Source of the DNA: a bacterium HR12
Lineage (GTDB): Bacteria; Actinomycetota; UBA4738; HRBIN12
DNA: 6,548 nucleotides
Direction of reading: 5' to 3'
NCBI GenBank assembly: GCA_002898915.1
Contig: BEHO01000066.1
Coordinates: 1 to 6,548 of the forward strand
Every line of letters starts with the position of its first letter. The stretch's first letter is position 1. The notes under the pieces are model-generated. The model did no database searches, was not told the DNA's origin, and saw only the letters and a program-made list of their open reading frames with translations. The position numbers were made by a program, and so were the translations under genes. This document shows positions 6,325 through 6,548 of the stretch, in pieces.

Positions 6325-6548
6325 TCACGACGGCTCCCCCCGGTACCGCGCGTCGCGCCAGGCGATCGCCGCCTTCAGCCCCTGCTCCTGGGTGATGCGC
6401 CGGAACTCGTCCCGAGCCGGGAGGTTCGCGGTCTCGATGATCGTGTCGATCTCGGTGTTGGCGGCCATCGCCGCCCGGAAGCCCGCCACGTCCCACACGC
6501 GGTTCACGGCGCGCTTCGTCGCCTGGACGACGAAGGGCTCGTTCTTCG
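6325..6548 (-). CDS. Enoyl-CoA hydratase/isomerase (crotonase) family, C-terminal fragment
   Basis: The last 73 codons of a gene whose 5' part lies beyond the window. The frame is open to the window edge. It reads as the C-terminal trimerisation helices of a crotonase: EPFVVQATKRAVNRV matches the usual P-x-a-v-x-x-tK-x-a-v-n stretch, followed by EIDTIIETANLPARDEF and RDARYRG. A GTG at 6507 could be mistaken for the start of a 60-residue protein, but the conserved stretch runs straight through it. The catalytic oxyanion-hole and acidic residues lie in the missing part, so hydratase, isomerase or hydrolase activity cannot be told apart. It is 11 bp before the acyl-CoA synthetase, suggesting that both act on the same acyl-CoA route. 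Confidence 0.78.
   Translation of the reverse strand, partial: KNEPFVVQATKRAVNRVWDVAGFRAAMAANTEIDTIIETANLPARDEFRRITQEQGLKAAIAWRDARYRGEPS

Noticed and set aside
6314..6496. 61-residue N-terminal extension of the acyl-CoA synthetase
   Set aside because: It is an out-of-frame, Gly/Arg/His-rich reading of the crotonase 3' end. The family N-terminus begins at the ATG at 6313.
6325..6507. Independent 60-residue small protein starting at GTG 6507
   Set aside because: The frame continues open to the window edge, and the conserved crotonase C-terminal stretch begins upstream of that GTG.
1..6548. CRISPR arrays, tRNA/rRNA genes, insertion sequences, phage or toxin-antitoxin genes
   Set aside because: I looked for regularly spaced repeats, terminal inverted repeats, transposase motifs and small paired genes and saw none. 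The window is almost wholly metabolic and transport coding sequence.

Overview
This is a gene-dense, very GC-rich bacterial window. Every gene I can support lies on the minus strand. The GC-ending codons, GTG starts, strong purine-rich ribosome sites and tight gene packing fit a high-GC bacterium. An actinobacterial lineage such as Thermoleophilia is one possibility, but other high-GC soil lineages are equally possible, and the sequence alone does not settle it.

Read in the direction of transcription (from 6548 down to 1), the window holds six genes. First is the C-terminal end of a crotonase (enoyl-CoA hydratase/isomerase family) cut by the window edge. Then come a complete fused NDP-forming acyl-CoA synthetase, a ten-helix EamA/DMT transporter and an M24 (Xaa-Pro peptidase-like) metallohydrolase. 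Their junctions are 11 bp, a 4-bp GTGA overlap and 16 bp, so these four look like one operon whose promoter lies outside the window.

After the M24 stop there is a 144-bp gap, the only real intergenic space here. It holds a GC-rich hairpin just past the stop. Next comes a good sigma70-type promoter (TTGACC, 17 bp, TACCAT) and then an 18-bp perfect inverted repeat (8-bp arms, 2-bp centre) at about +9 to +26. That repeat shares the CTATCA/TGATAG half-sites of the Tn10 tet operator. This promoter appears to drive a second unit: a calcineurin-like metallophosphoesterase followed 15 bp later by an APC-superfamily amino-acid permease that runs off the window at position 1.

Taken together the genes suggest catabolism of an amino-acid-like or acyl compound: import or export (permease, EamA), hydrolysis (M24) and CoA-thioester chemistry (crotonase, acyl-CoA synthetase). 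The substrate cannot be named from the sequence. The most unusual points are the tetO-like operator next to the internal promoter, and an M24 enzyme that keeps all five metal ligands but has lost the accessory active-site histidines of classical Xaa-Pro peptidases.
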